The translations under genes and the position numbers were made by a program. A model generated the notes under the pieces. The model saw nothing but the letters and a program-made list of their open reading frames with translations, was not told where the DNA came from and made no database searches. Shown here one piece after another: positions 37,112 to 46,350 of a stretch of DNA of 46,480 nucleotides (positions are counted from its first letter, which is position 1; the number at the start of each line of letters is the position of its first letter). The stretch is from an uncultured Campylobacter sp. GTDB taxonomy: Bacteria > Campylobacterota > Campylobacteria > Campylobacterales > Campylobacteraceae. The DNA lies in the NCBI RefSeq assembly GCF_938017705.1, contig NZ_CALIIS010000141.1:1-46480 (forward strand), written 5' to 3'.

Positions 37112-37328
37112 GAGATTTTAGTCTATGTGACGCGATTTACGAAACGACGAAATTTTGAGTTTGCGCTGCGATTTATAGCGCATCAAAATTTTAACTTTCA
37201 CAGCACGATCTGCGATGCGCTAGAATTTTAATTTGCGTGGTGCGATCCGCGATGAACAGGAATTTTAATTTGATGTGATTTATGACGCACTGGAATTCCA
37301 ACCTGCGCTACGGATCTACGGCTCACGG
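37112..37328. repeat. Degenerate 37-bp tandem repeat
   Basis: Six units follow each other: 37112-37148, 37149-37185, 37186-37222 and 37223-37259 (37 bp each), 37260-37292 (33 bp) and 37293-37328. Each begins with a form of GAATTTTAA, followed by a TTGCG/GCGAT segment. The sequence has drifted but the period is fixed. It is not a CRISPR array: there are no unique spacers between conserved repeats. Confidence 0.65.
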
Positions 37329-37337
37329 GCGCGTAGC

Positions 37338-38243
37338 CTAGCCGATCCCTCGCATTGAATCAAGCCGCTTTAAAAATATCTCCACCTTGCGTAGCTGCGC
37401 CGCATTTAGCGCCCTGCCCGAGCAAAAATACTCCACGCTGTTGCCGTTTGGATAGTAAATTTTGCCGCCTTCGCCGCACCCTTGTGCCTCAAATTTACCG
37501 ACTTGCGCCGATGAATTCGTATCGAATTCTACGCCACCGCCTGCGTTAAATTTAGTCGCCTGCGCCGAATAATCCTCGCTGCACGCGAGCTTTAGCCCTC
37601 CGCCCAGCTCGCTAGCAAGGCGGTTTAGCGTGCCGTCTATGCCGTCGATGATGCGCACGTGAGACGGCAAAATCTCGCGCAAAACGTCCTTAAAATAGTT
37701 AAAATGCGTGCAACCAAGCACGAGCGAACCGAGGTGCGCAAGCTCAAATTTACCCAGTTCCTCCCGCAGATAGGTCCGAACCGCGGGCGAGTCAAACTCC
37801 AAATCCTGCGCAAACTCCACGAGGCGAGGTAGCGGCAGGCTCCACGTCTCGCACTCCAGCCGCCCGACAAGGCGCGCGAGCTTTTCGCCGGCGATCGTTA
37901 GCGGCGTGGCGATGAGCAGCGTCGGGCACGCGCCGAAGCTGTCCGCAGCGAGCTTGACGGCGGGCTCCATGCCGATAACCGGCACGCTAAATGCGCCGCG
38001 AAGCTCCGAGATAGCCGCGCTCGTGGCGGTGTTGCAAGCTACGACGACCGCGTCCGCGCCGTGCGCGACCAAAAACCCGACCGCATCGAGGCTGAGCCGC
38101 ACGATCTGGGTCCTACTTTTCGTGCCGTAGGGCACGTGATCCTCGTCGGCAAAATACAAAAACTCCGCCCCGCTAAATCGCCGCAGAGCCTCGGCGAGCA
38201 CGCTCAGCCCGCCTATACCCGAGTCAAAAAACGCTATTTTCAA
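37338..38243 (-). CDS. murI: Glutamate racemase
   Basis: A 301-residue enzyme that makes D-glutamate for peptidoglycan. The catalytic cysteines are Cys70 (ACNTATS) and Cys178 (LGCTHF), with the DSGIGGLS start at residues 7-14. Translation begins at TTG (38243), giving the canonical N terminus MKIAFFDSG; no ATG is available and the ribosome site is weak. A low-complexity insert of about 45-50 residues (about 210-260, rich in Gly, Ser, Phe) makes it longer than usual campylobacter MurI. Confidence 0.92.
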   Translation of the reverse strand: MKIAFFDSGIGGLSVLAEALRRFSGAEFLYFADEDHVPYGTKSRTQIVRLSLDAVGFLVAHGADAVVVACNTATSAAISELRGAFSVPVIGMEPAVKLAADSFGACPTLLIATPLTIAGEKLARLVGRLECETWSLPLPRLVEFAQDLEFDSPAVRTYLREELGKFELAHLGSLVLGCTHFNYFKDVLREILPSHVRIIDGIDGTLNRLASELGGGLKLACSEDYSAQATKFNAGGGVEFDTNSSAQVGKFEAQGCGEGGKIYYPNGNSVEYFCSGRALNAAQLRKVEIFLKRLDSMRGIG

Positions 38244-38387
38244 ATTCTTAGTCCAAGGTTAAATTTTAAAAAAGAGATTATAGCTCAATCTAGGTAAAAT
38301 TTAAATTTTGAGCGGGCTTGGCAGATTCGCGACCGTTAAATTCTCGCCGCCTCGTTAAAATTCGCGATAAATTTAATCAATTTCTTA

Positions 38388-38399
38388 GGGGGGGGGGGG
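38388..38399 (+). repeat. Homopolymer G12 tract in a promoter region
   Basis: Twelve consecutive Gs are followed at once by TAAAAT (38400-38405), a fair -10 box, 31 bases before the Sel1-type gene's start. Length changes would alter the spacing between -10 and any upstream element. This suggests transcriptional phase variation. Confidence 0.85.
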
Positions 38400-38435
38400 T
38401 AAAATTAGCCAAATTTTACCCGGAAAGGATACTAA

Positions 38436-39101
38436 ATGAAAAAATCACTATTTTTGTTAGCATTTATCGCTTGCTTTGCGTTAGGAGCGTCCGAACTTAA
38501 GACGCTAGAAAAAGAGTGCAATGACGGTAATATGAAATCTTGCTTTTTCGCAGCCATCTGGCATAAAGATCCAGCTAAAAGGCATGAGCTATTTAAAAAA
38601 GCTTGCGACGGAGGAGAGGATTTGGCTTGTAACGCTGTGATTGCTAAAATAATAAATGAAGATCCAAAGGAGGGTATCAAATTTGCCGAAAGAAAATGCA
38701 GTGAGGGAAGCGGAATTAGCTGCTTAAATTTAGGGATGTTATATCATGCTGGAAAATTTGTAGAAAAAATATAAAAGAGGCGATAAATTATTACGACAAG
38801 GCTTGTAATGCTAAGATAGGAGATGCTATCTCTTGCGAAAGTCTAATGAAAATGTATGATGAAGGTAAAGAGGTAAAAATGGATAAATTAAAATCGGGGG
38901 GTTTATATGAAAAAAGGTTGTGATTTAGGTGATTGTGTCGCGTGCTATAACTTTGCAAATTTCAATTATTACACTATAAAAGATAAAAGCAAAGCCGCGC
39001 AGTATTTTAAAAAAGCTTGCGATACATGCAAAGACGATCTTATTTTGCGAGAGTCGGAAATATATAAAGAATCCTGCGATATGTATGAGCTGCTAAAATA
39101 G
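38436..39101 (+). pseudogene. Sel1-like cysteine-rich repeat protein, two frameshifts (contingency gene or pseudogene)
   Basis: A signal peptide (about residues 1-18) starts the ATG frame at 38436, after GGAAAGGA. Sel1-like units follow with paired cysteines (C-N-x-G-N-x-x-S-C; C-D-G-G-E-D-L-A-C), as in Helicobacter Hcp proteins. The frame breaks at A6 (38764-38769) and continues in the +1 frame with A7 (IKEAINYYDKACNAK). It breaks again at G6 (38895-38900) and continues to 39101 (KKGCDLGDCVACYNFAN) with two more or one fewer G. Full length would be about 220 residues. Because both breaks are in homopolymers and the body is conserved, switching or assembly errors are both possible. Confidence 0.75.
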
Positions 39102-39855
39102 CACGCCGAGCTGCGGCTGATACAATACGCGTCGGCTGCGGCTCAAAATCCCGCCGCCTTTAAATTTAAATCGTGGCGGTAGGCTACTAAGCTCAACGAT
39201 AAAATTTTAAATTAATCGGGCGATATGCGGCAGAATTTAACGTAAATTTACACGGATCCTGCATAGATTTTAGCGCAAGCAAAGCGCTAAAATAAAGAGG
39301 CAGATTTGTCATAAGCAAATGCGTGCTAAAAGCATAGATTGGCACGCAGCAAAATTTTAAGTTAGAATTACGTAGCCTTATGCGCTTTCGCCTCCGCATA
39401 GATTGGACAATTGCAAGATTGGAATTTACGCAGTCGCGCGTATAAAGCTTCGCGCGAATTTTTTGATGCGGAATTTAGAATTTTAAAATTCCTAGAGCTT
39501 CGAATCTGGCGCTGAGCCTTGAAATATCGTAGCGATAGAATTTTAAAATTTACCGCTGCATCGCTTTAAAAATCTTGCTTGAAAATTTTAATTACGCAGC
39601 GTAAAATTTTTCATTTCTGCCAGGGCGCTGCGTTTTTCTATAAAAATTTTGCTCTTTTGCTATGACGCCATGTTTTCGTCATAGAATTTCGTGCCTTTTT
39701 TGACGCGGCATTCTTAACGCGCGATCCTCATTATTTTGCTTGTTAAAATTTAAATGATAAATCTCGCGATGTAAACGCACGGCATAGGGCTTTTATCGCT
39801 GGCGCCACTTCGAAGCGAAATGAGATAAATTCTACGTGGCGCAAAAGGCGCCCGA
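39102..39855. other. Intergenic, about 750 bp
   Basis: AT-rich with many GAATTTT/AAAATT words. A 68-codon minus-strand frame (39193-39399) lacks a ribosome site. Nothing further is supported. Confidence 0.4.
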
Positions 39856-40710
39856 TTAGGCTTTGCGGCGTCCTTGCATACTGCGCAAAAGTGCGATCTC
39901 CTCCGCCCAGAGGCTATCGTCAATCGTTTCTAAAATCAGCGGGATCTCGTCGATGTTCGGGTCGTTCATGATGTTTTCAAACGCTGCGAGCCCCAAAAAT
40001 CCGCGTCCGAGGCTCTCGTGCCGATCTTTGCGCACGCCAAGCTCGTTTTTCGTGTCGTTTAGGTGCATGCCGCTTAAAAATTTATAGCCGATCGCGCGGT
40101 CAAACTCGCTCATAGTGCGCTCGTAGGCCTGCGGGCTGCGGAGGTCGTATCCTGCGGCGAACGCGTGACAGGTGTCGATGCAGACGCCGATGCGATCTTT
40201 ATTTGAAATTTTGCCGATCACGTAAGCGAGCTGAGCGAAATCATAGCCGAGATTGGAGCCCTGGCCGGCGGTGTTTTCGAGCACGAGCTTGACGCCACTA
40301 GTGTTTGCGATAGCGAAATTTAGCGATCCTGCGATATTATCCAGGCACACTTGAGCTGAAATTTCATTTAGATGCGAGCCCGGATGAAAGTTCAAAAGCC
40401 TAAGCCCGAGCGCCTCGCAGCGGCGGATCTCGTCCACGAAGGCGTTTAGGGACTTCTCGCGCTCTGCCTCGCGCGGATGGCCCAAATTTATGAGGTAGCT
40501 GTCGTGCACCAAGACATGCTTCGCGCGGATGCCGCTTTGCTTCAGCGCGTCCTTAAACGCGATGGTCTCCTCCGCGCTAAGCGGCGGCGCGTCCCATCTG
40601 CGCTGATTTTTGACGAACATCGCAAACGCATCCGCCCCGATCTTTGCGGCGTTTAGCGGCGCGTTGAAAACTCCGCCGCTAGCACTCACGTGCGCTCCGA
40701 TCCGCTTCAT
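39856..40710 (-). CDS. nfo: Endonuclease IV (AP endonuclease)
   Basis: A 284-residue TIM-barrel, three-zinc enzyme that cuts DNA 5' to abasic sites in base-excision repair. Ordered motifs are present: RIGAHVSASGG start, HDSYLINLG, NFHPGSH, ENTAGQGSNLG, GVCIDTCHAFAAGYD and HLNDTKNELG, with their zinc ligands. GGAGG lies upstream of the ATG. Length matches the family. Confidence 0.96.
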   Translation of the reverse strand: MKRIGAHVSASGGVFNAPLNAAKIGADAFAMFVKNQRRWDAPPLSAEETIAFKDALKQSGIRAKHVLVHDSYLINLGHPREAEREKSLNAFVDEIRRCEALGLRLLNFHPGSHLNEISAQVCLDNIAGSLNFAIANTSGVKLVLENTAGQGSNLGYDFAQLAYVIGKISNKDRIGVCIDTCHAFAAGYDLRSPQAYERTMSEFDRAIGYKFLSGMHLNDTKNELGVRKDRHESLGRGFLGLAAFENIMNDPNIDEIPLILETIDDSLWAEEIALLRSMQGRRKA

Positions 40711-41075
40711 TCTGCCTCCTAAATTTTATTTTGCGCTGCGTGGGTCGAAATTTTATAAACCTCCGCTGTGCACGAATTTTTTAAATTTAAATATGCTCTT
40801 TTTCTTTTGCACATACGCGCTGCTTAGTAAATTTCGCCGCGAAGAGCCGGCGCAGAACGTCAATAAAACTGCGCCGTTTGTGCAGCTTAGGCGGCTACCC
40901 CGCCGAGTAATGGAATTTTGACCGCTCGCGCTGTGTTTTGAGGCGGCTGCTAGAGAGCATTATTCTCGTGCGCTTACAAGGCGCCTCGCCGCGCGAAATT
41001 TTATTCGTTCGCAATTTATTCGCGCCGCCCTGCGGAGTAGTATTTCACGTGCTACGAATACTCGCCGCGCGAGAT
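40711..41075. other. Intergenic, 365 bp
   Basis: Plus-strand frames here are antisense extensions of neighbours without ribosome sites. No hairpin or RNA recognised. Confidence 0.4.
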
Positions 41076-41570
41076 TTACTGCAGCTCGCGGATTTTAATC
41101 TTTACGCCGCGTTTTGCGTCGGCGAAGCTTATGGATCTTCCGCCGCCGTCCTTGCCACGGCAAACCTTATAATCGATAGAGCCGTCTTGCAGGCTTTGCA
41201 CTAGGCAACGGCGCTCGCCCGCGTCGCTGCCGCCAAAGATCGGCTTGCCGTCTAGGATTTGGCCGAGAAGCCCGCGGTAGTGCTCGGCGCCGAAGAATTT
41301 TTTATTGAAAACGAGCTCGTCGTCGCATGCGCCGTTCATGCAAATTTTATCGCCTTTTAAAACCAGGCTCAGCACGCTGATGCCGCTTGCGTAAATTTGA
41401 ACCTCGGTTTGGTTTTTAAATTTACGCATAAAGCCCGCGTCGCTAGTGCGAGTAAGCGGCGAAATGACGGTGAAATTTACAGCTTGTGTGGAAGCGGGCT
41501 TGAGTGCGGTGGTAGCGCAGCCTGCGAGCAGAAGCGAAAGTGCAAGCGGCGCCAGAAAAGAGCATTTCAT
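41076..41570 (-). CDS. Putative lipoprotein
   Basis: A 164-residue protein with signal peptide and lipobox LLAGC (Cys18). The mature region has a Cys pair (CMNGAC), a Lys/Phe-rich middle and a further Cys pair near the C terminus. AAGGA precedes the ATG. It lies directly upstream of tRNA-Glu but on the opposite strand. A conserved-hypothetical lipoprotein of Campylobacter type; function unknown. Confidence 0.75.
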   Translation of the reverse strand: MKCSFLAPLALSLLLAGCATTALKPASTQAVNFTVISPLTRTSDAGFMRKFKNQTEVQIYASGISVLSLVLKGDKICMNGACDDELVFNKKFFGAEHYRGLLGQILDGKPIFGGSDAGERRCLVQSLQDGSIDYKVCRGKDGGGRSISFADAKRGVKIKIRELQ

Positions 41571-41647
41571 AAATAATCCTTAATTTAAGTTGGGTTTAAG
41601 TGCGTCTTGAGTAGAATACCGCCTTTAATCTTAATACCAGATTAAGT

Positions 41648-41722
41648 GGCCCCTTCGTCTAACGGTTAGGACATCGCCCTTTCACGGCGGTAAAACGAGT
41701 TCGAATCTCGTAGGGGTCGCCA
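41648..41722 (+). tRNA. tRNA-Glu (UUC)
   Basis: A 75-nt cloverleaf with acceptor GGCCCCT/AGGGGTC (one G-U pair), anticodon loop CTTTCAC (anticodon TTC), T loop TTCGAAT and encoded CCA. A small hairpin CTTAAT/ATTAAG (41630-41646) sits just upstream. Its wobble U34 is a target of MnmA encoded at 10790-11821. Confidence 0.97.
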
Positions 41723-41985
41723 CTTCTAGTTTTAAAATTTTTTGACGCAAATCTTAATTTTTGTAAAATTCTGAAATTTTATCTAACTACTAAATTCTAA
41801 AATTATGCGCTTTTGCTGCTTCCTGCGCTACAAAATTCCAAGACTGCAATAAAAATTCTACCTGATAATTTTAAAATTTATCCCCGCCGAATTTACGTAA
41901 TAAATTTTATGCGGACATATGGAACTTAATGAAATAAAACTCGCAAATTTAGCTCTTTCTAAAAAAAATTCGCTAAATTTATTGA
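41723..41985. other. Intergenic, 263 bp
   Basis: AT-rich spacer dense in RAATTY words between tRNA-Glu and the kinase-like gene; no structure identified. Confidence 0.4.
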
Positions 41986-42723
41986 ATGCAAAATTTTAAA
42001 GAATATGTAAATGAAATTCTAAAAAATCATCCTGGCGAGCGCGTCACGAGCTTTAGTTTCGAGGGTGAAAAATACTGGCTAAAGCAGCCGGAACTGCGCA
42101 TCCGCGGTGGATTGCTTACGAAAATATTTAAAGCAAATCCGAAAGCTGCTTTCGATTACGAAGCGCTAAAATGCGAGAGCCTGTACGCAGCCGGCGCGCC
42201 TGTGCCGCAGCTGGTGCTGCGAGACGAGAGCTTTTTCGTACTCAAAGACGGCGGCACGCCGGTGGACGAGGTGCTAAAAAGCTCGGATGAGGCATCTTGC
42301 GTGGCGCTCATTCAGGGTTACGCTGCGGCGTTAGCACAGCTGCATTCGCGCGGCTTCATACACGGCAGACCTGCGCTGCGCGACGTTTTAGTAAAAAACG
42401 GCGAGATGAAATTTATAGATTTTGAAAATCGTGGCGAGCGCGGTAATCTGCAAAAAGCCAAAATGCGAGATTTTTTGCTGTTTGTCTATGATCTGTGTCG
42501 CGAAGGGCTAAGCGAAGGTTTGGTGCGTGCAGGCATTCGCACCTATGCCTCAAGCGGCGGGCAGGATGTAGTGCAAAGTGCGTGGGCTACGGTACTTGCG
42601 CTACGTCCGATATATTTTATCGCTAGGCTTTTGCCGCAAAAATTTAAGGATCTAAACGCGCTCGTGCGCACGTTTGAGCTCTGCCTAAAAATAATTGAGA
42701 AAAACGATGGTCAAACAAAGTAA
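41986..42723 (+). CDS. Kinase-like fold protein (LPS kinase/BUD32-type), possibly atypical
   Basis: A 245-residue protein with features of the eukaryotic-like kinase fold: an N-terminal lobe with a candidate Lys (YWLKQPE), a catalytic-loop-like HGRPALRDV (about residues 125-133) and KFIDFEN in place of the DFG segment (about 144-150). The usual HGD is HGR here, so activity is uncertain; HGRP forms occur in some bacterial WaaP/Kdo-kinase-like families, which may phosphorylate lipid A core sugars. A weak start region; its stop overlaps the MFS gene by 17 bases. Confidence 0.6.
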   Translation: MQNFKEYVNEILKNHPGERVTSFSFEGEKYWLKQPELRIRGGLLTKIFKANPKAAFDYEALKCESLYAAGAPVPQLVLRDESFFVLKDGGTPVDEVLKSSDEASCVALIQGYAAALAQLHSRGFIHGRPALRDVLVKNGEMKFIDFENRGERGNLQKAKMRDFLLFVYDLCREGLSEGLVRAGIRTYASSGGQDVVQSAWATVLALRPIYFIARLLPQKFKDLNALVRTFELCLKIIEKNDGQTK

Positions 42724-43906
42724 ATTCGCTAAATTTAAACTGGTGATTATACTCGCCTATATGTCCGCTCTGGCGCCCTTGTCTACCGATATGTATCTAC
42801 CCGCACTAGAAAGGGTCAAGCAAAGCTTCGCCACGAGCGAGTTTTACACTCAGCTATCGGTTGCGAGCTTTTTCATCGCTTTTGCGCTAGGACAGCTCGT
42901 TTATGGGCCGCTAAGCGATAAATTTGGTCGTAAAAAGCCGTTATACGCGGGCATTTTGCTTTTTATATGTGCGTCGCTTGCTTGCGTGAGCTTTGATAGC
43001 GTTTACGCGTTTATATTTTTTAGATTTTTGCAAGCTTTGGGTGGGTGCGCTGGAGTGGTACTTGCGCGAGCCGTAATTAATGATAAATTCGAACTGCACG
43101 AGGCTGCGGCGATGTTTGCGCTGATGATGGTCGTAGGCTCGCTAGCTCCGATGCTAGCACCAACTCTAGGCGGATTTGTGCTAGATTTTTTCTCGTGGCA
43201 AGCGATTTTTGCGATTTTGTTCGCACTTGGAATTTTGCTTTTTGCATTTATATTTTTCGGACTCGACGAGAGCGTGCAGATAGATGGGACTGCTACACTT
43301 AGCGTAAAAGGCGTGCTTGGCGAATACGGCATAATCTTGCGAAATAAAGAATTTATGCGCTATACGCTAGGATTTGCGGTTGCGATGAGCGCGCTTTTCG
43401 CTTATATCACGGGCTCTAGCTTTATATTTTTGGGCTATTATGGGCTGGGTGAGCATGCCTTTGGCGTAATATTTGGCATCAACGCTCTTGGGATGACCCT
43501 CATTTCGGCACTAAATGCCAAACTCGTGCAAAATCGCGAACCCACAGCTTTATTAAATTTCGGCCTAATAGCGATGCTTGTGGCGAGCCTGATTTTGCTC
43601 GCATGCGCTATGCTTGGCCTTCCCTTCATCTGCTTTGAGGCTTCGCTTTTCGTATTGCTTTCATCGCTCGGCTTTGTCGCGCCTAACGCCACGACGCTTG
43701 CGATGGCGCTGTATAAGGACGGCAACTCTGGCGCAGCTTCGGCGGTACTGGGGACTGCGCAGTTTGCTATTGCCGGGGCTATTTCGTTTATCGTGGGTGC
43801 AGTGGGAGCGAATAAGCCGTTTTTGCTCGCAAGTGTGATGGCGATTTGTGCTCTTTGTGCTAACGCCGTGTATTTTTTATTGCGAGAAAAGAATCAAAAA
43901 TTTTAA
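42707..43906 (+). CDS. Bcr/CflA-family multidrug efflux MFS transporter
   Basis: A 399-residue, 12-segment major facilitator. Family signatures are clear: LAPLSTDMYLPALERV at the first segment and GPLSDKFGRKKPLY at the loop 2-3 motif A. These transporters export drugs such as bicyclomycin or chloramphenicol by proton exchange; the substrate here is not known. The ATG at 42707 is chosen over TTG at 42695. Translation is coupled to the upstream kinase-like gene by a 17-base overlap. Confidence 0.9.
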   Translation: MVKQSKFAKFKLVIILAYMSALAPLSTDMYLPALERVKQSFATSEFYTQLSVASFFIAFALGQLVYGPLSDKFGRKKPLYAGILLFICASLACVSFDSVYAFIFFRFLQALGGCAGVVLARAVINDKFELHEAAAMFALMMVVGSLAPMLAPTLGGFVLDFFSWQAIFAILFALGILLFAFIFFGLDESVQIDGTATLSVKGVLGEYGIILRNKEFMRYTLGFAVAMSALFAYITGSSFIFLGYYGLGEHAFGVIFGINALGMTLISALNAKLVQNREPTALLNFGLIAMLVASLILLACAMLGLPFICFEASLFVLLSSLGFVAPNATTLAMALYKDGNSGAASAVLGTAQFAIAGAISFIVGAVGANKPFLLASVMAICALCANAVYFLLREKNQKF

Positions 43907-44008
43907 TTTTAATATTTTTTAAATTTATCGTTAAGGATTGATTAGCTAAAATTAGCTCTCGTTCTTTCAGTGTAAGAAAGACAATTCGGTAAAAAAGGAA
44001 ACAAGCCA

Positions 44009-45832
44009 ATGAGCGATATTATCGCGTATAAATTTAACGGTGAAATTTACGATACTCAAAGCATCGGCGAGCACGCAAGCGAGGCACAGCCGATATATTT
44101 CGATAACTCCGAGGACGCGCTTAAAATTATGCGTCACTCCTGTGCGCACCTTTTGGCGCAGGCGGTACGCGAGCTTTATCCGAGCGCAAAATTTTTCGTA
44201 GGACCTGCGATCGAGGATGGGTTTTACTACGACATCCGCGTCAGTAAAGATAGCGGCGAGAAGCTCGGCGAAGAGGATTTAAAGGCGATCGAAAAGAAGA
44301 TGCGAGCGCTCGCCGAGGCAAATTTAGAGATTAAAAAGATAGCCTCCACCAAAGAGGCGGTCGCGAAAAAATATGCAAACGACGATCTTAAGCAAGAAGT
44401 TTTAAAGCGTATCCCCGACGGCCCGGTTAGCTTATACGCGCAGGGCGAGTTTGAGGACATCTGCCGCGGTCCACACGTGCAAAATACGAAATTTTTGAAA
44501 AATTTCGCCCTTACGCGCATCGCGGGGGCGTATCTTGGCGGCGACGAAAAGCGCGAGATGCTAACTCGCATCTACGGCGTCGTATTTGCCGATAAAGATA
44601 GCCTTAAAAAACACCTTACGATGCTAGAAGAAGCCAAGAAGCGCGATCACCGAAAGCTCGGAGCCGAGATGAAATTTTTCACCTTTGACGAGCAGATCGG
44701 CGCGGGACTCCCGATCTGGCTTCCTGCCGGCACGAGGATGCGTATAAAGCTCGAGGAGCGCCTTTATAGGCAGCTTCGCAAGCGCGGCTACGAGCCGGTG
44801 CGCGGTCCTGAAATTTTAAAATCCGACGCGTGGAAGATCAGCGGGCACTACAGTAACTACAAAGAAAATATGTATTTTACGACGATCGAGGATCAAGAAT
44901 ACGGCATCAAGCCGATGAACTGCGTCGGTCACATCAAGGTTTATCAAAGCGAAATCCGCTCATATCGCGATCTGCCGCTTAAATTTTGCGAGTACGGCGT
45001 CGTGCACCGCCACGAAAAAAGCGGCGTCTTGCACGGACTTTTCCGCGTGCGCGAGTTCACGCAGGACGACGCGCATCTGTTTGTGATGCCAAGCCAGATC
45101 AAAGAAAACGTCTATGAAATTTTAGATTTCGTAGAGCTTTTGATGAAGGCTTTCGGCTTTGAATACGAGCTTGAAATTTCGACCAAACCGCAAAAGGCGG
45201 TCGGCGACGACGAGGTTTGGGATATCGCGACGAAGGCTTTAAAAGACGCACTTGACGAAAAAGGCTTAAAATATGGTCTAGACGAGGGCGGCGGCGCATT
45301 CTATGGGCCTAAGATCGATATCAAAATTACCGACGCGCTCGGCCGAAAATGGCAGTGCGGCACGGTACAGGTCGATTTTAACCTGCCTGCGCGCTTCGAG
45401 CTAGGCTACATCGACGAGAATAATGAAAAAAAGCAGCCCGTGATGCTGCATCGCGCGATTTTGGGAAGCTTCGAGCGCTTTGTGGGGATTTTGCTCGAGC
45501 ATACCGCGGGCGAGCTTCCGTTTTGGATCTGTCCTACGCAGGTATCGATCGTGCCGATCGGCGAGGCGCACGCAAGTTACGCGAACGAAATTTTAAATTT
45601 GCTGCGCGAAGCAGACATTGACGGCGAAATTTTAGATAAAAACGAGACGCTAAATAAACGAATCAGAACGGCTGAAAAACAGAAGGTGCCGCTCATCATC
45701 GTCCTAGGCGATAATGAAGTTTCGGCTCGCAGCGTGGCTCTGCGCGATCGTAGGGCGCGCGAACAGCGAAATTTAGGGCTGGATGAGTTTTTAAATTTCG
45801 TAAAAGCTAAATTAAACGAGGTGAATTTTTGA
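44009..45832 (+). CDS. thrS: Threonyl-tRNA synthetase
   Basis: A 607-residue class II synthetase that charges tRNA-Thr. The editing domain with HxxxH (HSCAHLLAQAV), the class II core with zinc ligands (MNCVGH; HRAILGS) and the anticodon-binding C-terminal domain are visible in order. A TGS domain as in the E. coli enzyme is absent or reduced, as in other Campylobacter. AAGGAAAC precedes the ATG. It overlaps infC by four bases, the same order as C. jejuni thrS-infC. Confidence 0.96.
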   Translation: MSDIIAYKFNGEIYDTQSIGEHASEAQPIYFDNSEDALKIMRHSCAHLLAQAVRELYPSAKFFVGPAIEDGFYYDIRVSKDSGEKLGEEDLKAIEKKMRALAEANLEIKKIASTKEAVAKKYANDDLKQEVLKRIPDGPVSLYAQGEFEDICRGPHVQNTKFLKNFALTRIAGAYLGGDEKREMLTRIYGVVFADKDSLKKHLTMLEEAKKRDHRKLGAEMKFFTFDEQIGAGLPIWLPAGTRMRIKLEERLYRQLRKRGYEPVRGPEILKSDAWKISGHYSNYKENMYFTTIEDQEYGIKPMNCVGHIKVYQSEIRSYRDLPLKFCEYGVVHRHEKSGVLHGLFRVREFTQDDAHLFVMPSQIKENVYEILDFVELLMKAFGFEYELEISTKPQKAVGDDEVWDIATKALKDALDEKGLKYGLDEGGGAFYGPKIDIKITDALGRKWQCGTVQVDFNLPARFELGYIDENNEKKQPVMLHRAILGSFERFVGILLEHTAGELPFWICPTQVSIVPIGEAHASYANEILNLLREADIDGEILDKNETLNKRIRTAEKQKVPLIIVLGDNEVSARSVALRDRRAREQRNLGLDEFLNFVKAKLNEVNF

Positions 45833-46350
45833 GCAGAGGCAAAGAGGTTTTTCTAAACGAGGACATTCCGGCTAGCGAAGTCAGGTGCATAGGCGACAAC
45901 GGCGAGGTTTACGGCATAATTTCAAAGGCGCAGGCGCTGCAAATCGCCGAGCGAGAGGGTGTGGATCTGGTTTTGATAGCGCCCGATGCAAAGCCGCCCG
46001 TTTGCAAGGTCATGAACTACAGCAAATTTCGCTATCAGCAGGAAAAAAAGCTCAAAGAGGCGAAAAAAAAGCAAAAAATCATCGAGGTCAAAGAGATCAA
46101 GCTGTCCGCCAAAATCGCTCAAAACGATATTAATTACAAAGTAAAACACGCGAAAGAATTCCTTAGTAGCGGCAAACACGTCAAGCTTCGCGTATTTTTA
46201 AAAGGGCGCGAGATGTCGAGCCCGGAAATCGGCGTAAATTTGCTCAATAAAATTTGGGACGAATTTTTCGCTGAAGTTGCCGATCGCGATAAGGCGCCTG
46301 CGCTGGAGGGTCGCTACGTAAATATGCTGATCACGCCGAAAAAGGCGTAG
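45829..46350 (+). CDS. infC: Translation initiation factor IF-3
   Basis: A 173-residue IF-3, which keeps ribosomal subunits apart and checks start codons. N-terminal (NEDIPASEVRCIGDNGE) and C-terminal (KEIKLSAKIAQND..., FLKGREMSSPEIG) domains with the basic linker are intact. The start codon is TTG at 45829, set by the strong GAGGTG site six bases upstream and overlapping the thrS stop by four bases. Non-ATG starts in infC are known to let IF-3 limit its own synthesis. Confidence 0.94.
   Translation: MSRGKEVFLNEDIPASEVRCIGDNGEVYGIISKAQALQIAEREGVDLVLIAPDAKPPVCKVMNYSKFRYQQEKKLKEAKKKQKIIEVKEIKLSAKIAQNDINYKVKHAKEFLSSGKHVKLRVFLKGREMSSPEIGVNLLNKIWDEFFAEVADRDKAPALEGRYVNMLITPKKA

Noticed and set aside
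37112..37328. Possible CRISPR array
   Set aside because: The whole 37-bp period drifts uniformly. There are no conserved repeats separated by unique spacers, and no cas genes are nearby.
39193..39399. 68-codon minus-strand frame
   Set aside because: No ribosome site, no family, lies in a repeat-rich spacer.
40938..41204. 88-codon plus-strand frame
   Set aside because: Antisense to the 41076-41570 lipoprotein, with no ribosome site.
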